A stretch of DNA of 64,000 bases, from contig NZ_JAGHRE010000013.1 in NCBI RefSeq assembly GCF_017743935.1, positions 1 through 64,000 of the forward strand, in the 5' to 3' direction. How positions within the stretch are numbered: position 1 is the first letter of the stretch; every line of letters starts with the position of its first letter. Shown one piece after another: positions 1 through 7,272 of this stretch. The translations under genes and the position numbers were made by a program. This DNA is from Tropicibacter sp. R16_0 (GTDB lineage: Bacteria; Pseudomonadota; Alphaproteobacteria; Rhodobacterales; Rhodobacteraceae). Below the pieces are notes generated by a model that was given only the letters and a program-made list of their open reading frames with translations, ran no database searches and had not been told where the DNA came from.

Positions 1-51
1 GCCCCTAATCTAGGACGGCCTCGCTCCGGGCTCAAGGGGCTGCGGTTCAAC

Positions 52-89
52 AAAAAAGGAACCGTTCCCTGGGGGGCGGGAACGGTTCC
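52..89 (-). terminator. Intrinsic terminator of the glycerophosphodiesterase gene
   Basis: A perfect 12-bp inverted repeat (58-69 and 78-89, GGAACCGTTCCC with its complement) encloses an 8-base loop. Read on the minus strand it is followed by six T (complement of 52-57). It lies 28 bases past the stop of the leftward gene, as expected for a Rho-independent terminator. Confidence 0.9.
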
Positions 90-116
90 GGTGACGGGCC
101 TGATGGGGGTGGGGGA

Positions 117-1346
117 TCAGAGGCCCATGCAATTGGCGTAATAAGTCACCGTGGCAGGCCAATCCGAAAACACGCCTTCGACGCCCACGTCCTGTGCCAG
201 GACATCCAGCACCTGGAAATACATCGCGTCGTTGTGGGTCAGGTCCTTGACCGACTGAAAGTACCACCCGCCGCCATTTGCCAGCGGGCCAGACCGCTCC
301 AGGGTCCAGGTGATGATCTTCAGATCAGCCGCCTTGGCGGCCTTGGCCCAGGCCGAGGGCACCATCTTGCCGTCTTCGACACTCAAGAGCATCCAAAGAG
401 GTGGCGCGATGTAGTTGACGCCTTTTGCCTTCAGCTCGGCGAAGTCATGCGGAAAGGTTGCGGGGTCGGTATGGTCAAACCCCTTGACCCGGTACGAGGC
501 ATCCAGGTATACGGCCTGTTTTCCGAATTCCGGTTCGTTTTCAATCCAGTACAACACGTCTTCAAGGTTGAAGGATTGCGCCCAGACGTCCGTGGCTGGC
601 ACACCGGCGGCCTTGTATTCATCGATCATCTTCTGCGCATAGTCGGCCTGGCTGAAGCCGTCATGAGGCATCTCGACAGCGGGCGATTTCAGCTCGGGCG
701 TGAACTTGGCGCCCAGATCGCGGAACAGCGCGATGGATTCGGCATGGGTCATGCTGCGTGCACCATCGGCGTAGAGCGTGGTCCGCCAAGGTGCGACGCC
801 GCCCTGATAGGCCTCTGCCGTGGTCGCCGTTTTGTCCGCGCTGTCCATCTTGGGCTTAAGGGTGCGAAACTGCTCCAGCGTCAACTCGGATGTCCGGCAC
901 TCGGCAGTTGCGGGCGTGCCGCCAGAGGCGGGCGAGAACGGCACGATGCAGGTCTCGGCCAGGTCACTGGTCAGGATATTCGTGGTGGTGTGCAGATCAT
1001 TCTGGGCATGGCGGCAAACCAGCTCGTGATCCTTGGTGAAGGTCACGTCGCATTCCAAAATGCCGGCCCCCATGCGGGCGGCGGCGACATTCGATTCCAC
1101 TGTGTGCTCGGGATAGAGCAGCGGCGCGCCACGGTGGCCGATCGAAAACAGGCTGCGTTTGGGGGCCTGGCCTTCGCAGGACTGCAGCTTGGTCTTGAGC
1201 GCGCCTTCGGGCAGCTTGCCGATCAGATAGGCGGGGCGATCGCCATAGCTGAGGGTGGGCTCACCCACATCAGGCTGGTCGCCTCCGACGGCATTGGCGA
1301 AGGTGGGGCACAGCAGCAGTGTGGCACAGGCCAGGACGTGGCGCAT
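117..1346 (-). CDS. Secreted glycerophosphodiester phosphodiesterase
   Basis: This is a 409-residue protein of the GDPD family, which hydrolyses glycerophosphodiesters to sn-glycerol 3-phosphate and an alcohol using a metal in a TIM barrel. The N-terminus (MRHVLACATLLL...ANA) is a Sec signal peptide cleaved around residue 19, so the enzyme is probably periplasmic. Family motifs are visible: GHRG at 70-73 (catalytic His71, Arg72), the metal-binding E98/D100 pair in LECD, and His113 in CRHAQ, the second catalytic histidine. The start at 1346 is chosen over an in-frame ATG seven codons upstream because GGAG sits 8 bases before it and it begins the signal peptide directly. The gene is monocistronic, with a strong terminator behind it. 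Length fits the larger periplasmic members, which have an insertion compared with cytosolic UgpQ. Confidence 0.9.
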   Translation of the reverse strand: MRHVLACATLLLCPTFANAVGGDQPDVGEPTLSYGDRPAYLIGKLPEGALKTKLQSCEGQAPKRSLFSIGHRGAPLLYPEHTVESNVAAARMGAGILECDVTFTKDHELVCRHAQNDLHTTTNILTSDLAETCIVPFSPASGGTPATAECRTSELTLEQFRTLKPKMDSADKTATTAEAYQGGVAPWRTTLYADGARSMTHAESIALFRDLGAKFTPELKSPAVEMPHDGFSQADYAQKMIDEYKAAGVPATDVWAQSFNLEDVLYWIENEPEFGKQAVYLDASYRVKGFDHTDPATFPHDFAELKAKGVNYIAPPLWMLLSVEDGKMVPSAWAKAAKAADLKIITWTLERSGPLANGGGWYFQSVKDLTHNDAMYFQVLDVLAQDVGVEGVFSDWPATVTYYANCMGL

Positions 1347-1490
1347 GGGATCATCTCCGACGGTCATTGATGGTCACGATCTTGCGCGGCAAGTATGACA
1401 GCGATCCGTCGGAAAGGTAACGGGCGCACAAAGATTTTGTGACAGCCCGTTGGTTTCTGTGGATAAATTTGACGTGCCCAGATGGGCGAA

Positions 1491-1853
1491 TTACATGAAG
1501 CCCAGCTCGAGCCGCGCCTCGTCGGACATCATTTCCATACCCCAGGGCGGCTCCCACGTCAGTTCGACGTCAACTTGTTTGACACCGGGCAGCGGGTCGA
1601 TGGCGTCGGCAATCCAACCGGGCATGTCGCCCGCAACGGGGCAGCCGGGCGCGGTCAGGGTCATGATCACCCGAACCTCGTTTTCTTCATTGATGTCAAT
1701 GGTATAGATCAACCCCAACTCGTAGATGTTGACCGGGATTTCCGGGTCATACACGGTCCGGCAGGCATCCACTACGGCGTCATACAGCGGGTGGCTGACA
1801 GAGGACGGCGCAATCAACGGCGCGCCTTCCATGGGTTCGGTCGAATGGGTCAT
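1491..1853 (-). CDS. sufT: SUF-system Fe-S cluster assembly protein SufT (MIP18/DUF59 family)
   Basis: The 120-residue protein is almost entirely a MIP18 (DUF59) domain. Diagnostic stretches are DPEIPVNIYELGLIY (about 37-51) and TLTAPGCPVAG (about 66-76); the Cys in the latter is the conserved residue of the family. SufT proteins act in the cytosol in maturation of Fe-S proteins, and in alphaproteobacteria the gene normally closes a suf operon. Here no other suf gene is next to it in the window: the upstream 246 bases are non-coding and the next gene faces away. This is therefore either a detached sufT or a paralogue such as a PaaD-like DUF59 protein. PaaD is less likely because it carries a C-terminal cysteine-rich region that is absent here. 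Confidence 0.85.
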   Translation of the reverse strand: MTHSTEPMEGAPLIAPSSVSHPLYDAVVDACRTVYDPEIPVNIYELGLIYTIDINEENEVRVIMTLTAPGCPVAGDMPGWIADAIDPLPGVKQVDVELTWEPPWGMEMMSDEARLELGFM

Positions 1854-2099
1854 CAGGGCCTCGATCTGCTTCCTGAGTGATTATATAGGGAAAGCACAAT
1901 GTGGCGTCCAGAGGTCGCGTGTTCGTGCACCGTGTGTTGCAAGCCGTCCTGGACCGTTCTGTGACGTGTGCGAACTGCCTCGCAGCAGTGCATTGTCACA
2001 CCAGAGCCCGTTCGCAATGTCTTGGGCCTTGTGCGCCTGTTGCTTGTCCGACGGGGTTGATGATCGTAGGTGTTGATCAAGATCGACAAGGGGATTGGG

Positions 2100-3062
2100 A
2101 TGACACTGCTGACTGAGCGTTCGCATGCGATGATATGGGGCGCGCTGGTGGCGGATGCGGCCTCCATGGGGTTGCATTGGATTTATGATCAGGCGCGCAT
2201 TGCTGAAGTTGCCGGAGAGCGGCCAGAGTTTCATGGGCCGGATGCGGCCGATTTCGAAGGTGCTAAAGGGTATTTCGCACACGGTGGTCGGCGACGCGGA
2301 ATGCAGTCGCAATATGGCGAGCAGGTTCTGGTTATGTTGCGGTCTTTGGCGGCCACCGGACCCTATGACAGAGCCACCTATGAGGCCATGTTTCAGGCGC
2401 ATTTTGGATATGGTGGGGCCTATGTCGGCTATATCGATCGGGCCACGCGGGACACTCTGGATAATCTGGCACAGGCCGATCGTATGGGGGGCGTCGAGGC
2501 TGCGACGTTCTATGGCTCGGACGACACGCAACTGCCTGCCGTCGCCAAACTGCCGCCGTTGATCGCAACTGGGCAGGTGGATGAGGTCACGTCTGCCATT
2601 CGCGTGACCAACAATTCGGATCAGGCCGAGGCATATGGCCGGGTCGTTGCGGCGATGCTGCAGGCGGCGGTCCAGGGTGCGGCACCCGCCGAGGTGGTTA
2701 AATCAGGCCTATCTGCGGCCGCGCCAGAGATTGCCGAGGGGCTTGCGCGGGCAGTTCAGGCAACGGGTCAGAGCGTGCCTGAGTTCACGGCCGAGGTGGG
2801 GATGGCGTGTGAGCTGGCCTTTGGTGTGCCGAGCGTGATGCATGCCCTGTTGGTAACGGGCAGCTTTACAGAGGCTGTGCGGCAGAACATTCTGGCGGGC
2901 GGCGACAGCTGTGGACGCGCAGTTGTTCTGGGTGCGATCCTGGGGGCCTGTCATGGGATAGGCGGCGACCAGGGGATACCTGTTGAATGGGTTGATGCGC
3001 TGGCACACCGGGATGACGTGCGGGCATTGATGGATGAATGCGCAGGCGCAGGCACTGGGTGA
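2100..3062 (+). CDS. ADP-ribosylglycohydrolase family protein
   Basis: This 320-residue protein belongs to the DraG/ADP-ribosylglycohydrolase fold, all-helical enzymes that remove ADP-ribose from proteins or small molecules using two metal ions. The N-terminal signature GALVADAASMGLHW (about 15-28) matches the family opening, and GGDSCGRA near the C-terminus occupies the place of the GGDTDT metal-binding loop. The usual second acidic residue of that loop is Cys here, so the dinuclear site may be altered and the substrate may not be arginine-ADP-ribose. The start at 2100 has AGGGG seven bases upstream; the longer reading from 2070 lacks this. No dinitrogenase ADP-ribosyltransferase (DraT) is adjacent, so a role in nitrogenase control has no support here. 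Confidence 0.8.
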   Translation: MTLLTERSHAMIWGALVADAASMGLHWIYDQARIAEVAGERPEFHGPDAADFEGAKGYFAHGGRRRGMQSQYGEQVLVMLRSLAATGPYDRATYEAMFQAHFGYGGAYVGYIDRATRDTLDNLAQADRMGGVEAATFYGSDDTQLPAVAKLPPLIATGQVDEVTSAIRVTNNSDQAEAYGRVVAAMLQAAVQGAAPAEVVKSGLSAAAPEIAEGLARAVQATGQSVPEFTAEVGMACELAFGVPSVMHALLVTGSFTEAVRQNILAGGDSCGRAVVLGAILGACHGIGGDQGIPVEWVDALAHRDDVRALMDECAGAGTG

Positions 3063-3188
3063 GCTGACAAGAGCTGGAGAGCCCCGATGGCATGGGGAAT
3101 GGGATCAAGCCTCTACTTTCGACGGTTTGCTCTGAATGGGGTGTACGAAGAGATCGAGGGATAACTCCTTAACGGAATCTCGGATGAA

Positions 3189-3408
3189 GGGGGCACTCCC
3201 GCCTGTCGTCAATTTTTCTGGCGAAAAACCTCCTCCCGTTGGGCCGGGCCTCGCTGCGCTCGGCGGCTGGCGCTTGCCGCTTGTGGATCGATCAGGCACA
3301 CACCCTTCGCGTCATCCGGGACCGCGGCGAGCCGTAGGCGAGGCGCCCGGCCCAAGGCCGCTTGCCGAGCTGACGCAGTCAGCTTGGCACGGGCGCGGGA
3401 GTACCCCC
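3189..3408. repeat. Dispersed palindromic intergenic element, copy A (about 220 bp)
   Basis: This is one of three related elements in the window (the others are at 26961-27169 and 51519-51720). Its ends are near-inverted repeats: GGGGGCACTCCCGCC at 3189 and the complement of GGGGGTACTCCCGCG ending at 3408. Just inside the left end comes GTCGTCAATTTTTCTG and then AAAACCTCCTCCCGTTGGGC. An inner pair of complementary arms follows (GTTGGGCCGGGCCTCG near 3239, CGAGGCGCCCGGCCCAA ending near 3355), so the whole could fold as one long hairpin or cruciform. It lies between the convergent ADP-ribosylglycohydrolase and nfeD genes. Short open frames through it are not conserved genes. Confidence 0.85.
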
Positions 3409-3436
3409 GTGAGTCTGATGGCACTATCTACCAAAG

Positions 3437-3460
3437 CGGCCCGCCCAATTGGGCGGGCCG
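3437..3460 (-). terminator. Terminator hairpin behind the stomatin-nfeD operon
   Basis: There is a perfect 10-bp inverted repeat (CGGCCCGCCC, AATT loop, GGGCGGGCCG). On the minus strand it is followed by CTTTGG, a weak T run. It stands 26 bases past the nfeD stop. The hairpin is clear; termination without a long T tract is inferred. Confidence 0.65.
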
Positions 3461-3485
3461 TTGAGTGCCGGGTGCGGGTAGCGCG

Positions 3486-3764
3486 CTACCCGTTGATGTC
3501 ATCCTCGAAGTGCTTCACCTGACCGGTGCGCAGGGCAAAGCTGCGGCGCAGGATCAGCCAGGCGGCCAGGGACAGCGCGGCAAAGATCAGGGCCAGGACG
3601 GGCAGGGTCCAGGTGATGGGCAGGATCAGCAGAAGGAGGCCGGTGACTGCCGCCCCGATGGCAAAGCCCAGAAAGATGAAGCCCGGGGCCAACACCTCGA
3701 TGATCGCCAGCAAAAGGGCTGCGGCCATCCAGACCCACCAGACAGACCAGAGCGCGTCCATCAT
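3486..3764 (-). CDS. Short NfeD-family membrane protein
   Basis: This 92-residue protein has three closely spaced hydrophobic segments (about 5-25, 30-48 and 52-70) and ends in a charged tail (LRRSFALRTG...). It matches the short NfeD proteins that pair with a stomatin/SPFH protein and are thought to modulate membrane protease or lipid-domain function in the inner membrane. It lacks the C-terminal OB-fold domain of longer NfeD proteins. Its start codon overlaps the stop of the upstream stomatin gene by 4 bases (ATGA), so it is translationally coupled to a gene that is frameshifted here. That coupling may still work because the downstream part of the stomatin frame is intact. Confidence 0.85.
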   Translation of the reverse strand: MMDALWSVWWVWMAAALLLAIIEVLAPGFIFLGFAIGAAVTGLLLLILPITWTLPVLALIFAALSLAAWLILRRSFALRTGQVKHFEDDING

Positions 3765-4650
3765 TTGCCCCCTTTCAGCATTTTGAAGGCGTCGCCAAAG
3801 GCCTCGATCGCATTGGCGGGCAGCACGATAGTCTGTTTGCCCGCGCCATTGCCAAGCGCATTGAGCGATTCCACCTGTTTCAGGGCCACTTGGTACTGCG
3901 CGGCCTCGATGCCGTTGTCGGCGATGGCCTTGGCGACAACTTCGGTGGCATAGGCCTCGGCGTCGGCCTGGATGCGGCGGGCTTTGGCGGATTGTTCGGC
4001 GGCATAGAGCTCGGCGTCGGCTTGCAGCTCGACAGCGCGTTTCTGGCCCTCGGCCTCGGTCACTTGCGCACGGCGGGCGCGTTCCGCGTTGAGCTGTTGC
4101 AGCATCGCGTCGCGGGTGGCCTGATCCAGGTTCACGTCCAGGATTTCGGCGCGGGTCACCTGGATGCCCCAGTCGTCCACGGCGGTTTCAACAGCCTCTT
4201 GGATGCGCGAGATCAGCTGGGCGCGGTTCGATTGCACCTCATCGAGGTCCATCTTGCCGATCTCGGCGCGCACGATGCCGGCCACGGTGGTGGCGATGGC
4301 ACCGTCGACGTCGCGGATGCGGTATACGGTCTTTTCCGGCTCGAGGATGCGATAGAATACGGACGTGTCGATCTGCACCAGCACGTTGTCCTTGGTGATC
4401 GCGTCCTGGGTGGCGTTGGCAACTGGCGTTCCAGGATCGAGATCTTGTGACGGGCCACATCGAGAAACGGCACGATGAAGTTGATACCGGGCCCAAGCAC
4501 CGAGTGCAGGCGGCCAAAGCGTTCGACCACGTATTTTTCGGACTGCGGCACGATCTTGATGCCTTTGAGGATGACCACCACGATAAAGATGGCGCCCAGC
4601 ACCAGAACGATGTTCTGGGTGATCAGGCCAAGGATCTGGTCTTCGGTCAT
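3761..4650 (-). pseudogene. Stomatin/prohibitin-like SPFH protein (QmcA type), single-base frameshift
   Basis: Two reading frames together make one stomatin-family protein of about 296 residues, the usual QmcA size. The N-terminal part (from 4650) has a membrane anchor (about residues 10-30) and the SPFH opening KIVPQSEKYVVERFGRLH. It runs correctly to LERQLP and then becomes nonsense (TPPRTRSPRTTC). The other frame carries on with AITKDNVLVQIDTSVFYRI, the SPFH core, then an Ala/Glu-rich coiled coil (AEGQKRAVELQADAELYAAE) and the conserved C-terminal region with GAGKQTIVLPAN. Adding one base near 4418, in the stretch that should encode LPNATQDA, restores one frame. The RBS AAGGAG before 4650 is intact. 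It is either a genuine recent mutation or a sequencing error; otherwise all domains are present. It forms an operon with nfeD. Confidence 0.85.
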
Positions 4651-4818
4651 ATGCTGCTCCTTAAGTTATTGGTGTACAATGGTATACATTTGGGGGTTGA
4701 GTCGCCGATTTTCAAGACAGGTATGAGGGGAATGGCCCGGCTGGCAAGGGGAATTGACCCTTGCGCTGGAACCCAACGGGGCTGGTGTGGCCGTGTCTAT
4801 GGGCGTAAAGGGCGGGCC

Positions 4819-5730
4819 ATGAAACTGATTATCGACACCGATCCTGGCATCGACGATGCCATGGCGATTGCCTATGCCCATGCGGCGCCCGACATTGACC
4901 TGCTGGGACTGACCACGGTGTTCGGCAACACCCATGTGGCGCAATCGAGCCGAAATGCCCGCTATCTGCTGAACCTGTTGGGGGCCGAACTGCCTGTGGC
5001 GACGGGGGCGGCTTTGCCCTATGGCGCCGAAACCTATCTGCCGTCAGCTTATGTCCATGGGGACGAAGGGTTTGGGCATTTCACGGATGTGCCACAGATC
5101 GGTGCGGATCATCATTTGCCTGCCGCCGAGTATCTGGTCGAAATGGCCCGCGCGCATCGTGGCGAACTGTCGGTCTGTGCCATTGGGCCGCTGACGAACA
5201 TAGCCGATGCGATCCGGTTGGATCCTGAGTTCCTCGGCAACTTGGCGCAGTTGGTGATCATGGGCGGAGCCGTGTACTGCCCGGGCAACATCACTGCGCA
5301 CGCCGAGGCCAATATCTACCACGATGCCCAATCGGCGGCCGAAGTTCTGGGGGCCGAGGGCAATATCGTGCTGGTGGGGCTCGATGTGACCTTGCAGACG
5401 CTGTATCAGGCCCAGGATTTTGCGGCTTTGGCGCAAGCGTCCAAGACCACGGGTGGGTTTTTGCAGGATATCTCGCGCTTCTATCTGGAGTTCTACCAGA
5501 ACGTCGCCGGGGAAGAGGGCTGTGGCCTGCATGATTCAACTGCTGTCATAGCCTGCACCCATCCGCATTTGTTCGAAATGGTCGAGACTGGCCTACGGGT
5601 CGAGGTGAAGGGCGATGCCGTGGGCGCGACGCGGGCTGTGGACATTGGGGCCAAGGTTCGCGTGTGTCGCGGTATTGATAGCCCGGCCGTTGTGGACTTG
5701 TTTACCGCGCAGGTCGCCAGCCTGCCTTGA
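4819..5730 (+). CDS. Nucleoside hydrolase (IunH/Rih type)
   Basis: This 303-residue enzyme is of the inosine-uridine-preferring nucleoside hydrolase family, which splits the N-glycosidic bond of ribonucleosides with a calcium ion. The Asp-rich metal motif DTDPGIDDA is at residues 6-14. The family's asparagine-rich middle is present (CAIGPLTNIADA; NIYHDAQSAA) and so is the late catalytic-acid region around GLHDSTAV, which supplies the last metal-binding Asp. The start at 4819 is where homology begins; the upstream frame (from 4447) overlaps the antisense stomatin gene and is not coding. It is probably cytosolic and serves nucleoside salvage. It lies between the divergent stomatin operon and tgt, and may be co-transcribed with tgt, 75 bases downstream. 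Confidence 0.9.
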   Translation: MKLIIDTDPGIDDAMAIAYAHAAPDIDLLGLTTVFGNTHVAQSSRNARYLLNLLGAELPVATGAALPYGAETYLPSAYVHGDEGFGHFTDVPQIGADHHLPAAEYLVEMARAHRGELSVCAIGPLTNIADAIRLDPEFLGNLAQLVIMGGAVYCPGNITAHAEANIYHDAQSAAEVLGAEGNIVLVGLDVTLQTLYQAQDFAALAQASKTTGGFLQDISRFYLEFYQNVAGEEGCGLHDSTAVIACTHPHLFEMVETGLRVEVKGDAVGATRAVDIGAKVRVCRGIDSPAVVDLFTAQVASLP

Positions 5731-5805
5731 TCGCTTGCATTAGCGGGGGCGATGGGGCAAACCCTGCGGGCTGAGCGTATCTGCCTGCAAAAGCTCCAAG
5801 GACCC

Positions 5806-6939
5806 ATGATGACGACGCGTTTTTCATTCGAGTTGAAAGCCACCGATGGCAAGGCCCGCACCGGTATGATCAGCACCCCGCGCGGTGAAATCCGCACGCC
5901 AGCCTTCATGCCAGTGGGGACGGCAGCGACGGTCAAGGCGATGATGCCGGAAAGCGTGCGCGCCACGGGCGCCGATATTCTGCTGGGCAACACCTATCAC
6001 CTGATGCTACGGCCCACCGCCGAGCGCATTGATCGGTTGGGTGGGTTGCACAAGTTCATGAACTGGGAGCGGCCCATCCTTACGGACAGTGGCGGGTTTC
6101 AGGTGATGTCGCTCGCCGGTCTGCGCAAGCTGACCGAGAAGGGCGTGACGTTCAAAAGCCATGTGGACGGCTCCAAGCACGAGCTGACGCCGGAACGGTC
6201 AATGGAGATCCAGCGGTTGTTGGGCAGTGACATCGTGATGTGTTTTGACGAATGCCCGGCGTTGCCTGCGGATCGGGACCGGATTGCCGAGAGCATGCGC
6301 CTGTCGATGCGCTGGGCCGAGCGATCGCGGGAGGCCTTTGGCGACCGGCCCGGGCATGCTCTGTTCGGGATCATGCAGGGCGGGCTGGAGGCGGACCTGC
6401 GCGAAGAGAGTGCCGAGGCGTTGAAAAAAATCGGTTTTGATGGCTATGCAGTTGGGGGGCTGGCCGTGGGCGAGGGGCAGGAGGCGATGTTCGACTGCTT
6501 GGACTATGCGCCCGGGTACCTTCCCGTGGACAAGCCGCGGTATCTGATGGGGGTGGGCAAACCCGGCGACATCGTGGGTGCGGTGGCGCGAGGCATCGAC
6601 ATGATGGATTGCGTTCTGCCGTCCCGCTCGGGTCGAACTGGCCAAGTGTTCACCCGGCGGGGTGTGATCAACATCAAGAATGCGCGTCATGCGGACGATC
6701 CGCGCCCCCTGGATGAACACTGCACTTGTCCGGCGTGCCGCAGCTATTCGCGCGCTTATTTGCATCACGTGTACCGCTCGAACGAAATGATCGCGGGTAT
6801 GCTGCTGACCTGGCACAACCTGCACTATTTCCAGGAAATCATGCAGGGCATGCGCGATGCGATTGCCGCCGGAACCTTCGAGGCCTGGCAGGCCGACTTC
6901 CACGCGCAGCAGGCGCTGGGCGATATTGAACCTTTCTAA
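5806..6939 (+). CDS. tgt: tRNA-guanine transglycosylase (queuine tRNA-ribosyltransferase)
   Basis: This 377-residue enzyme exchanges guanine-34 of tRNAs Asp, Asn, His and Tyr for the queuine precursor preQ1. Visible features are DSGGFQ (about 91-96) with the active-site Asp, the second catalytic Asp region [12 protein letters not shown], and the C-terminal zinc site with CTCPAC followed by SRAYLHH (three Cys and one His). The start at 5806 is preceded by AAGGA at a good distance, and family homology begins directly with TRFSFEL. Length matches the bacterial family. The tRNA-Asp at the window end would be one of its substrates. The gene is followed by a GC-rich hairpin. Confidence 0.95.
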   Translation: MMTTRFSFELKATDGKARTGMISTPRGEIRTPAFMPVGTAATVKAMMPESVRATGADILLGNTYHLMLRPTAERIDRLGGLHKFMNWERPILTDSGGFQVMSLAGLRKLTEKGVTFKSHVDGSKHELTPERSMEIQRLLGSDIVMCFDECPALPADRDRIAESMRLSMRWAERSREAFGDRPGHALFGIMQGGLEADLREESAEALKKIGFDGYAVGGLAVGEGQEAMFDCLDYAPGYLPVDKPRYLMGVGKPGDIVGAVARGIDMMDCVLPSRSGRTGQVFTRRGVINIKNARHADDPRPLDEHCTCPACRSYSRAYLHHVYRSNEMIAGMLLTWHNLHYFQEIMQGMRDAIAAGTFEAWQADFHAQQALGDIEPF

Positions 6940-6945
6940 CGGGAG

Positions 6946-6992
6946 GACGGCGGGACGCCGCTTGTGCTGCGCACGTCGCCCCGCCCGCCGTC
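6946..6992 (+). terminator. GC-rich hairpin behind tgt
   Basis: GACGGCGGG (6946-6954) pairs with CCCGCCGTC (6984-6992). There is no T run after it, so it is only a possible terminator or mRNA 3' stabiliser. Confidence 0.45.
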
Positions 6993-7164
6993 CCGTGTGA
7001 TCATCGCTGGATGAGACGTGGGGCGGAACTCTGGGGTGCCGTGTCCCTGAAGGGGCGCCCTATCTGATCCGGCCGCCTTGACCAAAAATTAAACCTTCCG
7101 CCATTCGTCCCTTGCGGCTGCCGCTGCGGCACGTCATTGTCCCGTTCACGAATTGATCCGTGCG

Positions 7165-7193
7165 GTTGAAATGGGGGGTGAACCGCCCCACCT
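7165..7193 (+). promoter_or_regulatory. Heat-shock sigma-32-like promoter of lon
   Basis: GTTGAAA (7165-7171), a 14-base spacer and CCCCACCT (7186-7193) closely resemble the RpoH consensus CTTGAAA-N(11-16)-CCCCATNT. It lies 80 bases before the lon start. The otherwise empty 6940-7272 interval holds nothing else I recognise. Heat induction of lon is usual in proteobacteria; assignment here rests on the motif alone. Confidence 0.7.
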
Positions 7194-7272
7194 ATTCAAT
7201 CCATGACCGGAGATGGCCGAGTGTTGCCTGCATCAGGGACCAGCGCCGTCTTGCCAACGATAAGGAAAGAGC

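Noticed and set aside
1880-1960. tRNA-3'-end-like text (AGGTCGCGTGTTCGTGCACC) upstream of sufT
   Set aside because: No matching acceptor, D or anticodon arms can be built around it, and no CCA position fits.
3105-3522. Short frames inside repeat copy A (and similar ones in copies B and C)
   Set aside because: They recur only because the repeat recurs; they lack starts, ribosome sites and consistent frames.
6940-7272. A possible small gene before lon
   Set aside because: No frame with start, ribosome site and homology; the interval is explained by a hairpin and a heat-shock-like promoter.
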